A stretch of 64,000 nucleotides of DNA from Patiria pectinifera (lineage: Eukaryota > Echinodermata > Asteroidea > Valvatida > Asterinidae), in contig CM057147.1 of the NCBI GenBank assembly GCA_029964075.1, forward strand, positions 21,659,513-21,723,512, in the 5' to 3' direction. The notes beneath the pieces were generated by a model that saw nothing but the letters and a program-made list of their open reading frames with translations, made no database searches and was not told where the DNA came from. Of this stretch, positions 1 through 30,200 are shown in pieces (the first letter of the stretch is position 1; every line of letters begins with the position of its first letter). A program made the position numbers and the translations under genes.

Positions 1-685
1 CCCCTTAAAACTCTCAAAAATATCCTTCAGGGTGGAGCTTGAGGTGACCTCGGTAAGGCCGTAAGGCTTGAGAATTCTGCACCCACTTATGATCTCAACT
101 GACAGGAAATTTGGATAGTCAAGACAAAAATCAAAGAAAACGGTAACATCAGACCATACAGCGACATCGACATCATGTATGTGCTGCCAGGCTGGTCATT
201 AGTCTGCTCCCTTACATATTGTCCAAATTAAAAAGCATTTACAGGTTCCATATACACAACCATCACTCGCTCAGTCAGGCTCCCAGACGCACAGTAACAA
301 AATTACAACACCATCTGCAAATGGTGCCTGACTAAATTTAGTGCAAAATATATGGGAGCCCAGAGAGGCCCATATAGCTTATACTCAATTGTAACCCCAT
401 CTAAAAAAACGTTAAAATTGTGCAGCAGCAGGATTCCAGTCAAACCAGTGAGTTTGGCGGTTACATTAAAAAAACTTTTGAACTTTGCCGACGAGCATGG
501 CTGCAGCGATGCCCGCGCAGACCAGAAACCGGAGACTTTTTTTTATTTGGCCTTATCATCATCTTGGTTAAATCTTGTAAAAAAGTACTCCAATGTGATT
601 TACTCCAATGTGAACACGGCTTAAGCCTCAGGGTGTTCACCCATATTTTTAAAATTATTTTCAACCAAGCATTTTCTTTTTACAG
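1..685. other. intron of UBE3B, no exon seen
   Basis: This stretch precedes the first recognisable UBE3B exon. The protein part that should come before it (the end of the N-terminal region before the exon with residues LRP..LCSNVMGHL) is not encoded here, so that exon lies upstream of the window. Around 345-560 there is a copy of a dispersed repeat also present near 15362-15600 and, inverted, near 48352-48600. A short acceptor/donor-like stretch at 30-52 does not encode UBE3B-like residues. Confidence 0.6.
345..560 (+). repeat. dispersed repeat, copy 1
   Basis: A segment with a conserved block (CAGCAGCAGGATTCCAGTC followed by AAACCAGTGA) and a following ACCAGAAACCGGAGAC plus T-run is shared with 15362-15600 (same strand) and 48352-48600 (opposite strand). 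Three copies in 64 kb show a moderately old dispersed family. No coding capacity is seen; the short reading frames here are by chance. Confidence 0.7.
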
Positions 686-19847
<19,162 letters not shown>

Positions 19848-22800
19848 AACACTGTTAACACTGCGGCCCAATTTCATGGCTCATCTGCTAACCAGGGAAT
19901 TATGATCACCATGCAGTGTTCCTAGCAAAAGAATGCGCACACGATTTGTAGTTACGGGATGTACACGTGGCACCAGCCGAGACTTCCTTGCCAACCTGTA
20001 ACATAATGTTTCTATTAAGAGGAGAATGTTCGGAAAGTTTTCCATTCACGTACGTCACTTTTTTTTCAATCAATTTTCAAGCGTCAAAAAATACTTTCTA
20101 TGGTTCTTTCAACTATTTTCCCTCCTCGACTCTCACTCTCTACCCTCCTCCAATCCTCTTTATTTACCTGCTCCTTACTTCACTAGGATTCGAACCTGCA
20201 ATCTCGTTATTCAATCACACAAGCCTCATCCGCTATACTAGTCGAACGATTGGTTCCAGTAAGGGACTATTTGATGTATTTAAAGTATAAGGCTAATGAA
20301 TATTTCATAAACAATAAATAAATATTCATGAAAAATGAAATATTCATGACGACGTATTGCACTATCATTGGGTACGGGTAGTGCATTGTCGATGTCACGT
20401 CATGCGCACGGCATACATCAATAACCAATGTCACAAATGCCTGCCAAGACCATCTGCTGCCGAGCTGTTGTGTGCATCCAAAGTGTGCTCTAAAGACACA
20501 TTTTTCCAAAAATGTCTTCACATTTCCAGAGCTTTCTGGATTCGTCTAAGGTGAAATCACAAGGTGAGGAATTCAACTCGAATGTTCTTCAATGCTTATT
20601 ACTCTGTAGTGGTCCATGGAATTTCCCCCGGATCTTTTTTTTTCAGTACCCGTTAGATTTACATCAATGGACTAATGCGCTTTGCTTTTCAATGACTCGT
20701 GACTGCACGTCTGCTCCATTTACATGTAGCATGCACTTTAATCCCATCACTGCTGACTGAAGGCATGCTTAAAAAGGAAAGAGCAGAACAAACCTTGTCA
20801 ATAATATACAGCATTGCCATGGTAACGGGCAATTTGCACAATCGACGACATCAGGAATTACTCGAGGCATAGGGTGGATAAAGCAAATTCGCAGGATTCC
20901 TCATTATGATCAGCAGATGCGTGAAATTGGGACCAGTACTCACTTTCAAGTCATTGAAGACAAAACTTGAAAACTGTTCACCTCTGAAATGTTTACCTCT
21001 CACCACTGTGGCCTGGGTTCGATTCCCGGCTGGGGTCATATGTGAGTAGAGTTGTTGGTTGATTCTCTCCTCTCCGAGTTCTCTGGTTTTCCTCCCTCCA
21101 CAAAAATCAACACTTTCTGTCTGGCTGTGCACCGTGGCAAGACATGAGTGGTATGGCAGCTGCCTATGCCTTCGGCTCAACCACATTGTAGCTGTGTCCT
21201 TCCCGATTCAGCTTCTCGGCTGTGAGGACGACTAGCCCCCCAATTTTATTTTTTATTTATTCTTATCCGAAGTCCGCAGTCCTTTCTCCAAATTTCACAA
21301 GTTTGTTATGCAATTATGTATCTCAGTCTGAATGTTTTCCAGTACATGTATATCTCAATTCTGTCACGTTTTTCTAATGCATTTTTTACATGTACAAAAA
21401 AAACAACAGTTGATGTATCAGATTTAGTCATGCGAGTCCCAAGTCTTTTTTTTTGACAACATAAAATTTTGTATTTACTACAGAAATTTAGATGTGTGTA
21501 TACTAATTAAAATTTATAAGTATGTATATGCTTATTTTGTTATATGTGAAGCATTCTAGCAAAATGAGACAGAACTTGGCAAAGGTCAAGCCGAGGGTGT
21601 GAATTGTTGCACTTCAATCGGACATTCTGTTGACAAATAATAGCTGTTTAAAATTTGCATTTATTGACACATCAAAAAAGTAAAATACTGAGAAAAAGGC
21701 GTTTAAAGTTTCGAGTTTTGTAGACGTGAAAGTGAAAGATGCCAATTTTTTCTCCTTAAAAACACTTGCACTCCATTGTAATACTATTTCCTTAAAACAT
21801 GTGTAGTAGACGTATCAAAGATTACAAATATCAATAAATCAGGAAATCATTTTTCTCAACTGTGGCCAGTGCACAGTTCCGTCTCAGTTTACCAGAACAC
21901 CTGACATATATGCTCTTGTTGTAAATATAAAATTATGGCAGCACATGGACATATTTCTCCCTGGTTTTCGAAATATATTTTGGTTGAGCGTATAAAAAAT
22001 GTTAGTGTATTTTCAGTTCACATGCCAGTTACGCCATCCACATGCCTTGGTAGCTATAGAAAAGTCACATGTGAATTGCATACTGAGCGAGATTTCAATT
22101 TTTCCCTTTCCTTTTCTGGTAACATTTTGTAGGCCTACCTAGATTTCTTTCACATCAGTAGATTTTTTAAACAATAATGTGAGTTGTAGATATGTCATTG
22201 TTGATAACTATAATACACACCATCCTGATATTTTGTGCAATATAAATGAATTTTTTTTTTTGTATTGTAAGTAATGTAAATGTAAATATCAAACTTTATT
22301 TACGTATAAGTGTCAAGTAGATTGACCAAAATTAGAATCATCTGCAATTGACTCCCACGAAATTGCCATACGAAAATTGATTGGGTTCTGAACATTACCA
22401 TCTTTTCCCATTTGTTTTATTCACTGTATTAGTTTCCAAGGTGCAACATACCTGTCTGTTTTGCAAAATGTGTTATTAATACAAATATCACTTATTAACA
22501 TACATGTATGTTCAAAGAAGTTTTTTAAATTCTTGACGAAGTGTTTTTAAAAAAAACCATTCTGGAACACAGCGTCGACATCAAAAGTTCAGGCACCATG
22601 AATTTGAAGGTTCCGTAGTTTTGGCTTTATCATGAAAAAAAAATTAAAAATATACTGTATTTCCAAGAATCCTGTTTTCAATATGGCACATTTTCTCATG
22701 GCATGTAAAATTTCAACAGAGGTTTGCATCTACAAATGTGTTGAACATTTTGAGTTATAAACCGCAAAATCAATTTTAAACCAGTTGCTAAGGAGACTAA

Positions 22801-23184
22801 AGGTACGTGTAGCTTCCAATAATTCTAATCTGTATCCTCTAAGTAATAAGTTTATGCAAAAACTTCAGCCCTTCTCGTTATGGCAGAATTTCAAGAGCGT
22901 TGCTTCTAATATGGCGCCATTTTGATTTTCTATGCATCAAATAAAATACTTTTGCTACAGAAAACTGCGAGCATTTACTGTAGTTGCAAAAACTAGGTGA
23001 TGTGACTTTGAAATACTTTGAAGAAGTCAAATTCAAATAGTTGCTTGATACTGGTCTTTTGTTGCTCAGAACAGTCGTAGGGAGTCTGACACACTTAAAA
23101 ATGTTGAAATTAAAAGGATTATGATGTTGAAATTAAAAGGAAAAAAGTCCATCAAAAATAGTTGACTAAAGGACACCAATATGT
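19848..23184. other. UBE3B 3' UTR and convergent intergenic region
   Basis: No exon is recognisable between the UBE3B stop and the CCDC86 stop on the other strand. An AATAAA at 20313-20318 is a candidate polyadenylation signal for UBE3B. Minus-strand tRNA-like sequence is at 20160-20245 (GGTTCGAATCC when reversed), and a SINE is at 20985-21240. The rest is AT-rich with no pattern I can name. The 3' end of CCDC86 must also lie here. Confidence 0.55.
20985..21240 (+). repeat. tRNA-derived SINE
   Basis: A B box (GGTTCGATTCC) near 21015 is followed by a body with TGTGAGTAGAGTTGTTGGTT, TCTCCGAGTTCTCTGGTTTTCC and GGACGACTAGCCC. The last strings are typical of long-lived SINE bodies in marine animals. 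The A box is degenerate. It lies in the UBE3B/CCDC86 intergenic region. Confidence 0.65.
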
Positions 23185-26100
23185 TTAGGATGTGAAGACT
23201 TGTTTCTTGCTGGAGTCGGGCATTGAACGCATCTCAATCTTCCTGAGCTGTTTCTTCTTCATTCGTTTGATCTTGCCGGGATTTGAAATCTGAAAACACA
23301 AGAAAAAAAAGAGAGAATTGAGTCATCCTATAAAGTAAAACAAAAAAATTGAAGGTAAAGAAAAAGCAAAAGGTGTCTTTTAATTTCTAGTTGTAAAATT
23401 TAAGATTATTAAAAAAAAAACCAATAGTGTTAGCTTGCAAATCTAAACAAACGTTTTGTGAAGAAACTCTTGATAAATGTTTTTAAAAGCACAATATCGG
23501 GTAAGTGTCTTTGTCCACATGATTGTCAAAGTGGGATTTGTTGTTATGTCGCAGGAGCAGAAGGCAAGCAGGCAACCACTGCAACAAATAACTAGCACTT
23601 TTTCAACATGTTATTGAAGCAGTTGTAAGCTTTCACAGAAAGGACGCAAGCTCTTTGTTGAAAGTATAAACATTCCATATCTGTTCCCTTAAAACCCCAA
23701 TAAACTTGGCCGAAGAACATACTTTGAAACTTTCTCCCATCAATTGAGTGTCTACCCAGGTAAACAACCAAACAAGTCATCACACTGCTAACTGCTAAGC
23801 CAGCCAGTCAGTAAGCCATTTACCTTTAACCCCAACTCCCTGGCATGATTTACTAGGAACCATACCCATCCTGGCAAATTCCAACACCATATGGGAAACT
23901 GCACACACATATTTCTGACTTTGATTCTGGAGGTGTGCCAACCCAATGTAAAAGTTTAGGGGTACTGTACCCATCCTGACAGATTCCAACCAAACATGCC
24001 GTTTGGGTTTGATGGGTTGAGCTCTATTAGGGTTAATGCAAGATACAACTCGGGCGTAACATTGTACATATAGATTTTCTACAAAACTCACCACTTGCAC
24101 AACCTCTGACTTGCGCTGGTTCTCCAGCTTGCGCTTGATTTTCTTGGCTCGGTGCTTCTTCTTCCTCTGCAATTTATGCAATGCAAAATAATGAGAAACT
24201 AATGAAGTGAAGCCGTGGCCTCGTGGTTAAGGGCATTGAATTCGTGGTCTGCGGGTAATTCTGCGGGTTGTGGGTTCGAGTCCAGCCTGGGGTTATGGTG
24301 CGTGTGCCCTTGGGCAAGGCACTTTGTCACTCATTGCTTCTCTCCACCCAGGAGTAAATGAGTACCTGTGAGGGCAGAGATGGTTATTGTGATTGAATTA
24401 GCTTCCTTGCACCTAACAGGCAGCATCGAGCTGTATACTCCCCAGGGAGCTGAGATGGTATTTGGAATGTTTATTTGGCCCAATGATCAGAGGTAATAAT
24501 AATAATATAAGCGCTGTGATTTAGTTGACTAATAAGAGCGTTCTTAAATGCCGATTATTATTATTATTATCATTATCAAATAATAACATTTAGCAATTGG
24601 GGTTTGCTTAACATGTCCTTCTAGAGGTACCAAAAACATGCAGCTCTGTTGAGGGGGGGGGGGGGAAGGGGTACTATTTGGAATCACCGAAGTATTTCAA
24701 AAATTGTGTTCACACTCACAGCACACAGCTGAAGAAATGTTGCAAAAACTTTCCAAATCTATACAATCATACAATGGTCACTGAAACTGAATAAAACTGT
24801 GACAGCTAGCAACAGGAGGGGGTGGGGACACCACACTACTGGTCCCCCACCCCCTGAGCCACCCCTTTCCTGAAGAACCACACTTGCTATAAAAATGAAG
24901 AGAAAGGAAATCAATTCTGTGTAGGTGAATATCAAATTCCCACAATAAATAAGAAACCACACCTCCAGTTCAGTGCTCTTAGCCTCCTTCAGCTCGGCCT
25001 CAAACATCTTCAGGTTCTTCATTTCTGCCTTCTGCTGCATCTTTTTCTGCCAGGAGGTTTTCAGCGGTCGGTCTTGCTTCATCCCTGAGAACCTGAGATG
25101 AAAAAAATGGATGCAGGTATTAGCCTATCGGCAGAGCACAGTTTGTTTGAACCTTAATATATCTGGTAACTTTAACCATTACTAAGCCAAAGATCTTAAT
25201 GAATATTAAAATTGTGATATATGCATTAAAGATTTGCAGTGGTTATCGTTATGGCAGCTGTCAAGCGATTTTTGACTGCTATTGTTATGAGACCGTCTGG
25301 TTCCCTGACCTAATAGTATTCAACGTCAGGATCTTTGGCTGTTGGAACCAGACTATCATTCAACCGAATGGTTCTCGGACTTTATTTCCCTTAAAAAAGA
25401 AATCCTCCAAAGCCACAGATTACGAAGAAGAAAATGAAATCTACTTAAAAGCAACTATTTGAGTACAAACATGAAACTTGAAAGTACAGAAAACTATTAA
25501 AAAAAAAAAATTGAACAGCGCAGCAGCGGTTTCGAACCCGGATCCCGGCACAGTAGTCGAACATGTAACCAATCAAGCTACCGAAGTGCTGGTTGCACGG
25601 GTAGTTACAAATGTTGAAAATCAATGGCTGCCGTAACGATAGCCACTGAGTTAAAGATTCATCCAAGCTCAGTATATCTGCTGAAAACTGGGCTTGTCCA
25701 TGAATCAGAATATTTTTCATGGCAAAAATTAATAACAAATTTGTCTATGTCTGTCTCATCCATGACACCACGGACTAGTATGATTATGATGGCAAGAACA
25801 AGAACTACATGACTCGTCAGGTACTTGTTCTACCAAGTGTTGCCTATGTGTACAGTCATGACAGTACGGCATGGAGGATGGCACCAGGCCCCGCATGCAA
25901 TTTAGCACGTCTCAGCTGAGCTGTGCGAGCGCACTGCAGCTAGCGTCCCAACTATAGTTGGGCCGCCCCAACTGCCGCACCACTACAGTTGGGACGGTCC
26001 CAACTATACTTGGGACCGATGCTACAGCGTTACGCCACTCATTTTTCTGTATCTGTATCATTCATAGTGGGCAAAGCATCCCGGGGGAAACATGTACATC

Positions 26101-26824
26101 ACACCAACTTTATGCATTCCATCAATTACCGCGTTGTCTGCTCCGTCTTCCAGAACCTGCCAGACTTTGGTTGGCCTTTAGGTTTGACTGCCTGTCCCTC
26201 GGCATATGACTCCTGCTTGTACAGCTGCAGAACCTCCTTTACGCTAACAGCTTGGGACATCGTAGCTTCAGATCCCTCCTCTTCAAGTTTGCGTTCAGCC
26301 CCAGTTCCTCGTGTAGCGAGTACGTTTTCCTTTTGCGATTTGTCCATGATGGTAGCAGTTGCTGAGACCGGTTTGGAATTGGCCAAGCTAACATCTTGTT
26401 TTGCCTCTTCAGACGTCACTGTTCTCTGATGTTTCACGTTAGCTCCCAGGGCCATTCCATCATCAGCAGATGATGTTGATGAAATAGATGCTTCCGGATT
26501 GTCCACTTCTTCCGTTTGTCCTTCATGATCGACAGTCAGTTTTCTCTTCCTGCTTCTTCTTCTGCTTCGCTTTCCTTTCGTTTGCTCCTTCTCGGCGCAT
26601 TCATCATTCGTTGCTATAGCAACTGCATCTTTGTCACATGCTGCAACAGGCGCGTTACTGGAATCAGGCAGGGGGGTTTTATCGTTGGATGGGATTATTG
26701 GAGGACTTTTTCTTTTGGAGTCAGTCTTTTTAACATCGCCACTGTTCTTTGAATTTCCAGAATCACTGTTATAGTTTGATTTCGAGGACGACCTTGAAGT
26801 TCCTTGGCTCCGAGTTAAAACCAT
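23185..26824 (-). CDS. CCDC86: CCDC86 (Cgr1-family nucleolar protein)
   Basis: Basic coiled-coil protein of the Cgr1/CCDC86 family; yeast Cgr1 acts in large-subunit rRNA processing, and the human protein is nucleolar and associates with mitotic chromosomes. Exons in transcript order: 26824-26130, 25092-24963, 24166-24092, 23289-23185; phases agree and give 334 aa (human about 360). Residues 1-215 are low complexity, Ser/Lys/Arg-rich, with KGKRSRRRSRKRK as a likely nuclear or nucleolar signal. The conserved part begins GQPKSGRFWK at the end of exon 1. It continues with RPLKTSWQKKM, a helix rich in K/E, LENQRKSEVVQV, and ends NPGKIKRMKKKQLRKIE. The start is the only upstream ATG, followed by MVLTRSQG. 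The gene is divergent from RSRC2 and convergent with UBE3B. Confidence 0.93.
24205..24500 (+). repeat. tRNA-derived SINE with conserved body
   Basis: The head has an A box (TGGCCTCGTGG) and a B box (GGTTCGAGTCC). The body has CCCTTGGGCAAGGCACTTTG, CTCCACCCAGGAGTAAATGAGTACCTG-type sequence and an (AAT)n tail near 24495. Such bodies occur in very widespread animal SINE superfamilies. It lies in the CCDC86 intron between exons 2 and 3, on the opposite strand. Confidence 0.8.
25370..25600 (-). repeat. SINE, family with GACTTTATTTCCCTT tail
   Basis: On the minus strand there is a tRNA-like head with a B box GGTTCGAAACC near 25537. The tail includes (plus strand) GGACTTTATTTCCCTT and AATCCTCCAAAGCCACA near 25378-25418. 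The same tail occurs at 28405-28450 and 56157-56200, so at least three copies are present. Confidence 0.65.
25930..26030. repeat. short inverted-repeat cluster CCCAACTATAGTTGGG
   Basis: The string CCCAACTATAGTTGGG and variants (CAACTGCCG, ACAGTTGGGACGGTCCCAAC, TATACTTGGGACC) occur in both orientations within 100 bases. Similar strings lie at 29668-29720 in an RSRC2 intron. The function is unknown; it probably comes from a mobile element. Confidence 0.55.
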
Positions 26825-27263
26825 TTTAGCAACTGAGAGTGAGTCTGACCGTGGAGCTATAGACTAAGTACATATATTTTCCCGTGCCTTCTTTTAATTG
26901 TAAATGTAAATGGACACGTGTTTATGTTCCTGCTGTTACACGCTTACCAGTTCAATGAACTCTGTGCGATATTTTTGGGCTACAAGTTAAGGAGAGTCCA
27001 TATAAAATTGGGGCAAACTTTCTCAATTTGTGATAAAAGTATCTTTAATTTACTCAGCTAAAACTGGTTTATTTACAAACAAAAAGCAGTATATTCTTTT
27101 TGTACTGCATACAAGCAACAAAATACTGCTTATAAGATTTGTAATCTGGAGTAGTTTACTAAATAATAATCTATTATTACCTATATTTTAATAGACGCAC
27201 CCAATAGCGCACGGTTGGGCGTTAATTTTCGCGGACCAAATTTTCCATCCGGGTACTTTCAAC
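26825..27263. promoter_or_regulatory. bidirectional promoter of CCDC86 and RSRC2
   Basis: The CCDC86 start codon (26824, minus) and RSRC2 start codon (27264, plus) are 439 bases apart with no gene between them. No TATA box at a convincing position is seen. Head-to-head pairing of a ribosome-biogenesis gene with an RNA-processing gene is a common arrangement for shared CpG- or initiator-type promoters. Transcription starts were not determined. Confidence 0.6.
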
Positions 27264-30200
27264 ATGGACGGCATTTCTGGTTACATTAGCGATTCTAGCG
27301 AAACAAGAAGTGGCGGAAATTCTCCTGCGTTGAACACATTGAGCGAAGAATTTTTGAAGAAGGTATGTTCCAAAACTTGTTTGAAATTTGTTGGTCTTAA
27401 TGTATAAAAAAAATATCGTCTTCGATGCTCCAATAAACGGAGCTTTATACAAAACAAAAACCCTGTTGAAGTGAAACAATGTCGAAGATCGTTTGGCGCA
27501 CGTATTTCGACATGAGGGCGCCCTTCACTTTGTATATAAAAGGCAGTGTATATTTTGCCGGAGACGGCAAACCTTTAGTAAACGTTAGTTTGCCGGATAC
27601 GCACTGAACATGCGCAGGAGCAACTATAGAATGCAGGGCCACGCCGAAGCAAGGTTTTTTATTTTGCTTGGAGGCGTGGATGGATAGGAGTAATAGATAT
27701 GCAAACCTGCAAAAAGTGCTAAGTACAGCGAATGCACTTGTCTTCTAAGCTTCTCATGAAGGATCGGAAGGGAGGATGTGCTTGTAAATGTGTTGGGGGC
27801 ACGGTACGGATCGGAGTCGCGGAGTGGCGGAGGCGCGGAGGCGTGGAGTCGCAGAGTCGCGGAGACGCGGGGCACTGGAGTGGCGGAGGCGCGGAGTCGC
27901 AGAGACTCGCGCCGATAGAGGGCGCAATTCTCGGCGGAATTTTTATGAGAACGAAGCATGCGTATCCATTTTAAATGGGCTCGCAAATTAGGAAGGGAGG
28001 AGGGCGACGGGGCGGAGTCGCGGAGTGGCGGAGGCGCGGATTCGTGGAGTCGCAGAGTCGCGGAGACGCGGGGCACTGGAGTGGCGGAGGCGCGGAGTCG
28101 TGGAGTCGCAGAGACGCGCACCGATAGAGGGCGCAATTCTCGGAGATATCGACTGCGGCTCCACGTCCACGACTCCACGATCGATTTTCGGAGGTAGGCA
28201 CTGCGGCTCCACGCCTCCACGCAGCCGTACGGAGGCGCGGATGTAGAGTAAAGTGGCCCTGCATTCTATAGTTGTACCCATGCGCAGTTACTGTTTTTTT
28301 GTACTTACACATTTTTCGGTGACAAATTTTAGTCTGGCTGCATGCCAATATTATCGTTGTAACCTCGTATTCACAAGATGGGATTCAGACCATTTTATAA
28401 TTTCGGACTTTATTTCCCTTTTAAAAAAAATCCTCCAGAGCCACAAATTTGAAAAAGAAAATGTAATACTCTGCAATAAAATGTTTGAGATGTATTAAAA
28501 TAATAAAAGAAGAATATTGTTATTTTTCGGGAATGGGGAAAAAAAACCTTTAAAATGTGGCGGCGATCGGATTCGAACTCGAGTCATCCCACTCACGAGA
28601 GCTTTCGCTTAACCACTACACCAAACATACTTCACAACTTTTGGTGGGAATTTAATATATCTTATAATTCAGCCCTATCTTAAAGAGTACAGCGCCCTCT
28701 GTTGATATGGATTACCGCCAGCAAAACTTTAGTAAACGTTAGTTTGCCGTCATTACCTCCGGCAAAATATCCACTATCTATATAAAATAGCAATGTTAGA
28801 GGTACCGCGATATTGACATTTCCTATTCTGGTGACACACAAAACTGAAGTTTTTCAAATGAATGTTACTGTGTCCCATCAAGCTATTTCAGCTTCAAATC
28901 ACTCCTACATGTCGACAAATATGTCTTCTTTTACAAAATGGCAATAGATCGGGAAAAACATACCTTAATTTGCCCAAAACCAGAAGTTTCAGAGCGTGAT
29001 TTTCAGGACGGCCGTCCTGAAATTGAGCGCGGCCATTTTGACACTAAGTTTGGCATTTTCATGCCTCGAAAATGGGTTACCGTTTTTGATTAGTACCGCC
29101 CTCTCTTGACTTGTAAATCAATAAATACTGCCATATATTGACCAGATAGGATAGGGCAATCTGCTGATGCTTTTTGTTTTGTTACAAAATTGCATTTTGA
29201 GGCAGGACTGTCTGATGATTTTGAAGGATTTGGCGTTGGTTATCCTTCATTTAAACACGAGTGCAAAGTTTTGGGATGAGGAGGATTTTGGAGGATTGAG
29301 GATGAATGCATTTTGAGGCAGGACTGTCTGACAATTTTGAAAAATTTAGGCGGAGTTGCAAAATTTGGAAAATTTTGGAGGATTTTGGAGGATTGAGGAT
29401 GGTTGTACGCAACAAGGGACTAGGGGGTTAGGGTTAAGGGTGTGCGAAAAATCATATTAAAATTTGAAGGGTACATTGCTCTGTGACTTTGACCTCTGCC
29501 ATACATGTGCATGTCATCAGGCACTTTTGGATTTTTTCTGGCCCTTTTGGAACCTGGCTATATTTTCAAGATGTCAGGTTGGCTTTCAGAAATTTAAAAC
29601 TTCTGGAATTTTTGAAATTGGATCACCAGAAGTGGAGATATTTTACTTTTTACTAAAGTTAGGAATTCCCAAACTATTGTTGGGACTGTCCCAACTATAT
29701 TTAAGGCCATAGTTGGGAGGGGGGGTGTAAACAGGGCTACTTGCATGTATGCCTAGAATCCTATCCTAATTAAAGGAAATTGCTGACTTATCATTTTGAT
29801 TAAGATTAACATACAAAATCTTTTTTGCCTTCAATTGTCCAAGTCTTTAGTAGCAGGCCTTGTTGCATCCTTGACTTCTTATAAGTGCTTTCCTTTTCAT
29901 CTTTCACACAGCTCAGAGACAAAAGAATGAATGTAGCCGCTCAGCGCAGTCAAGCAGTAGATGAGCCAAGAGAAATGTCTGGTCTTGAAATCACTGGGCA
30001 ACTTGATCCTGTAAACATTAAAATGGAAGCTCTGATAGATAACGGTGAAGATGCTGCTCACAGTACAACAGCAGACCAGCCCACTCCTGTGACGATGTTA
30101 CCACAAGACTCGATCTCTGACCCTGTCAAATCCAGGAAGTCACGCTCACGGTCCTCATCGAGGTCCGCGTCTCGCTCAAAGTCCAGATCACCCAAACCGT

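Larger units (their letters stand above)
27545..28773. mobile_element. composite inverted-repeat block in RSRC2 intron 1
   Basis: Outer arms near 27545-27600 and 28711-28773 are inverted (TTTGCCGGAG, TAGTAAACGTTAGTTTGCCG). Inner arms at 27601-27642 and 28253-28293 are also inverted (CAACTATAGAATGCAGGGCC). Between the inner arms lies a GC-rich minisatellite. Between the inner and outer right arms lies a SINE on the minus strand. The nested order suggests a transposon into which others inserted. Confidence 0.6.

Noticed and set aside
30..52. A 22-base exon of UBE3B
   Set aside because: It has acceptor- and donor-like edges, but no frame gives the expected preceding UBE3B residues.
27624..28220. 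A 198-codon minus-strand frame with repeated LRASATP residues
   Set aside because: It is open only because the GC-rich minisatellite lacks stops; several frames on both strands are open and none resembles a protein family.
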